Assembly (NCBI GenBank): GCA_002839445.1
Contig: PGYB01000009.1
Span: 186,001-250,000, forward strand
DNA length: 64,000 nt
Origin: Candidatus Riflebacteria bacterium HGW-Riflebacteria-1
Lineage (GTDB): Bacteria; Muiribacteriota; Ozemobacteria; Ozemobacterales; Ozemobacteraceae
Reading direction: 5' to 3'
A program made the position numbers and the translations under genes. The notes beneath the pieces were generated by a model. The model was not told the DNA's origin and did no database searches. It was given only the letters and a program-made list of their open reading frames with translations. Positions 62,516 to 64,000 of this stretch are shown piece by piece. Within the stretch, counting starts at the first letter, position 1. Every line of letters starts with the position of its first letter.

Positions 62516-64000
62516 TTACTTACCAGCGTTGGCTTTAAGACTTTCGTATTCAGCCTTGGCTTTGTTCATTTCCTGGGCAACCTTCATGGCATCAGCCTGG
62601 CGACCCTGGGTGAGCATTTCGTTATAGAGCTTGTAGAGTTCCTGGTATTTGGCCTGGGCAAGCTGAACTTCTGATGAGTAAGTGCCCATCGGAGTTGCTT
62701 CACCAGAGATGCTGATTTCAGGAGACTGAGCACCAGAAACCGGGATCTCTCCACCAGTTGAGCCAGCTACTGAGCCGATGGTGACTGGTCCGGAAACCTG
62801 AGCACCTGCAGCTGCGCCGCCAAACGGGTTAGAACCTACGGGCATACCAATTGAACCATAGCTGGTGTTGCCCTTGCCGAACAGTCCGGCGAGTTTGTTA
62901 GCAGCCCAGTTACCCAGCATACCACCGGCGATACCACCAATGATGGTGCCGAATGGCGGGAAGATCATTGAACCGAGCATTGCGCCTGCGGTTGAACCAA
63001 TGGTCTGGCCAGCTACGCCGACCCAGTTGATCTGCTTGAAGGCTTCTTTGATTGAGAATCTGCCGTTCTTGAGGTCACCGGCGAGATAAGCACCTACTGA
63101 ACCGCCTACGATTGAACCGAAGGTCGGGGCAAGGGCTGAAAGAACGCCACCAACAACCGGGATCGCAGTCAGGAAAGGAGTGAAGAATGAACCAGCAGCA
63201 GCGCCAGTTACTGAACCAACCACGCCACCGGCGAATTCGGCTGATACAACAGTCTTAACTGCTTTTCTGAGGCTGGGTTTTTCACCACTGAGGATCTGAG
63301 TAGCAAGGTCAACACCTACGGTGATACCGGCGGTCATCAGGATGTTCTTCGGGCTGAAACCTGATTTCAGGCTGTCTTTAACATTCTGAACGCCCTGGCC
63401 AGTCATTTCTTTGCCGGCGTCATAACCGGATTTGAATTTGCCAGTGGTCTTGTCTTTCAGATTGCTGAGGAAGCCTTTTTTGTCGGCATCAGCAACTTTA
63501 CCAGATTCCTGTGAACTCTGACCGGCCTGTGAAGCTTCCTGGGAAGCCTGAGCGCCTTCCTGAGAAGTCTGACCGCTCTGAGCGGATTCCTGTGAGCTCT
63601 GACCGCTCTGTGAAGCTTCCTGAGAAGCCTGTGAGCCTTCCTGAGAAGTCTGACCACTCTGAGCTGCATCCTGAGAAGCCTGACCGCTCTGTGAAGCGTC
63701 TGAGCTGCCTGGTTTTACATCTGGAGTTTTCTTGCTGAACAGGTTGGAGATTCTGTCTTTGGCGCTCTTGAGCAGATTGCCAATTTTACTTCCGCCAGTT
63801 TTTACCACGTCGCCAACTTTGCCGGCGCCGGTTTTAACTGCATCAGTAGTTTTGTTGCCAAAATTCTGGCCACTTTCTTTACCAGAGGTAAAGCTGTCTT
63901 TGACCTTCTGGCCATAAGAATTGAGTTCATTCTTTACCCAGCTGCCTTCAGCTTTGGCACCGCTTACAGCGGTAGAAGCATCGGCGGACTGAGCGGCAAT
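62516..64000 (-). CDS. Glycine-zipper and Gln-heptad-repeat protein (partial at 5' end)
   Basis: At least 494 residues; the frame is open to the window end at 64000, so the GTG at 63808 is not the true start. The visible N-terminal part is Lys/Gly/Ser/Thr-rich (KAEGSWVKNELNSYGQKVKD). Next comes a 27-residue tandem repeat with Gln every third or fourth residue. A long hydrophobic, glycine-spaced region (about 200 residues) follows, with GSVTGAAAGSFF, VGGVLSALAPTFGSIVGGS, GSTAGAMLGSMIFPPFGTIIGG and GGMLGNWAANKL, typical of glycine zippers that pack or insert in membranes. The end is a Gln/Ala/Lys helix. It converges on operon B and resembles in style the amphipathic protein beside operon A. Function unknown. 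Confidence 0.8.
   Translation of the reverse strand: MAAQSADASTAVSGAKAEGSWVKNELNSYGQKVKDSFTSGKESGQNFGNKTTDAVKTGAGKVGDVVKTGGSKIGNLLKSAKDRISNLFSKKTPDVKPGSSDASQSGQASQDAAQSGQTSQEGSQASQEASQSGQSSQESAQSGQTSQEGAQASQEASQAGQSSQESGKVADADKKGFLSNLKDKTTGKFKSGYDAGKEMTGQGVQNVKDSLKSGFSPKNILMTAGITVGVDLATQILSGEKPSLRKAVKTVVSAEFAGGVVGSVTGAAAGSFFTPFLTAIPVVGGVLSALAPTFGSIVGGSVGAYLAGDLKNGRFSIKEAFKQINWVGVAGQTIGSTAGAMLGSMIFPPFGTIIGGIAGGMLGNWAANKLAGLFGKGNTSYGSIGMPVGSNPFGGAAAGAQVSGPVTIGSVAGSTGGEIPVSGAQSPEISISGEATPMGTYSSEVQLAQAKYQELYKLYNEMLTQGRQADAMKVAQEMNKAKAEYESLKANAGK
63503..63688 (-). repeat. 81-bp tandem repeat encoding a Gln/Ser-rich 27-residue unit
   Basis: Two complete in-frame copies (63608-63688 and 63527-63607) and a partial third (63503-63526). 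In the protein Gln recurs at spacings 3,3,4,3,3,4,3,4, giving the 27-residue period. The copies differ at several codons, so they are not recent perfect duplications. Confidence 0.85.

Noticed and set aside
62259..62627. 122-codon plus-strand frame with a faint MATE-like start
   Set aside because: Half of it is antisense to the glycine-zipper gene and passes through its terminator; only the hydrophobic part was kept as a note.
63503..63688. Tandem repeat as a possible CRISPR array
   Set aside because: The units are contiguous, in frame with the coding sequence and lack spacers; they encode a Gln-rich protein repeat.

Overview
The window is a gene-dense chromosome segment from a bacterium, mostly housekeeping operons with two islands of pilus-like secretion genes. 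Standard bacterial code, single-copy core genes (rnpB, rpoD, dnaG, infC, pheST, lepA, der, clpX), type IV prepilin-like proteins and a lipoprotein suggest a probably diderm bacterium outside the best-studied phyla. The many large PilX/GspK-like proteins and exported low-complexity proteins would fit a candidate phylum such as Riflebacteria. That placement is a guess from gene content; rpoD, pheT or rnpB phylogeny would decide it. No phage, transposase or CRISPR array is visible.

Layout. 1-2579 (minus): start of a membrane protein, a PhnD-like binding lipoprotein and an exported unknown. 2764-7644 (plus): prepilin operon A (giant PilX/GspK-like protein, small membrane protein, two class III prepilins), then an exported amphipathic protein and a terminator. 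7757-12043: TPR, DUF3109, HEAT-repeat and FmdE-like genes. 12049-19571 (minus): six-gene operon der-plsY-gpsA-vanW family-NHL/TPR-lepA behind a near-consensus promoter. 19772-21722 (plus): zinc-ribbon protein, TPM-domain protein and rnpB. 21733-25365: CbiX-like and TPR genes (minus) and a large sensor-like membrane protein (plus). 25387-28772: dnaG-rpoD, then three tRNAs (one CAT, two identical Glu-TTC). 28877-31987: a thermolysin/fungalysin-like protease and clpX. 32160-38459: pckA, radC, udk, a one-piece transketolase and a membrane protein. 38648-44060: STAS protein, GAF-GAF-GGDEF cyclase, methyltransferase and SpoIIE phosphatase, a signalling cluster. 44077-49065: ychF, a CNT nucleoside transporter and a VIT/vWA protein. 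49193-55140 (minus): pheS-pheT with an rRNA methyltransferase and a small membrane protein, and the infC-rpmI-rplT translation operon. 55137-57347: an NhaC-type antiporter. 57571-61986 (plus): prepilin operon B, paralogous to A. 62516-64000 (minus): the 3' part of a long glycine-zipper protein with a 27-residue tandem repeat.

The most informative signals are these. infC appears to start at a rare ATC codon behind a strong Shine-Dalgarno, and its leader carries a transcription attenuator with a plausible antiterminator (ribosomal-protein-leader style). The two prepilin operons share oversized tip proteins and each lies next to a strange exported low-complexity protein, which may mark a poorly described secretion or surface system. 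Several starts were corrected from sequence signals: TTG for lepA and dnaG, GTG for radC, internal ATGs for vanW-family, clpX, udk, ychF and nupC.
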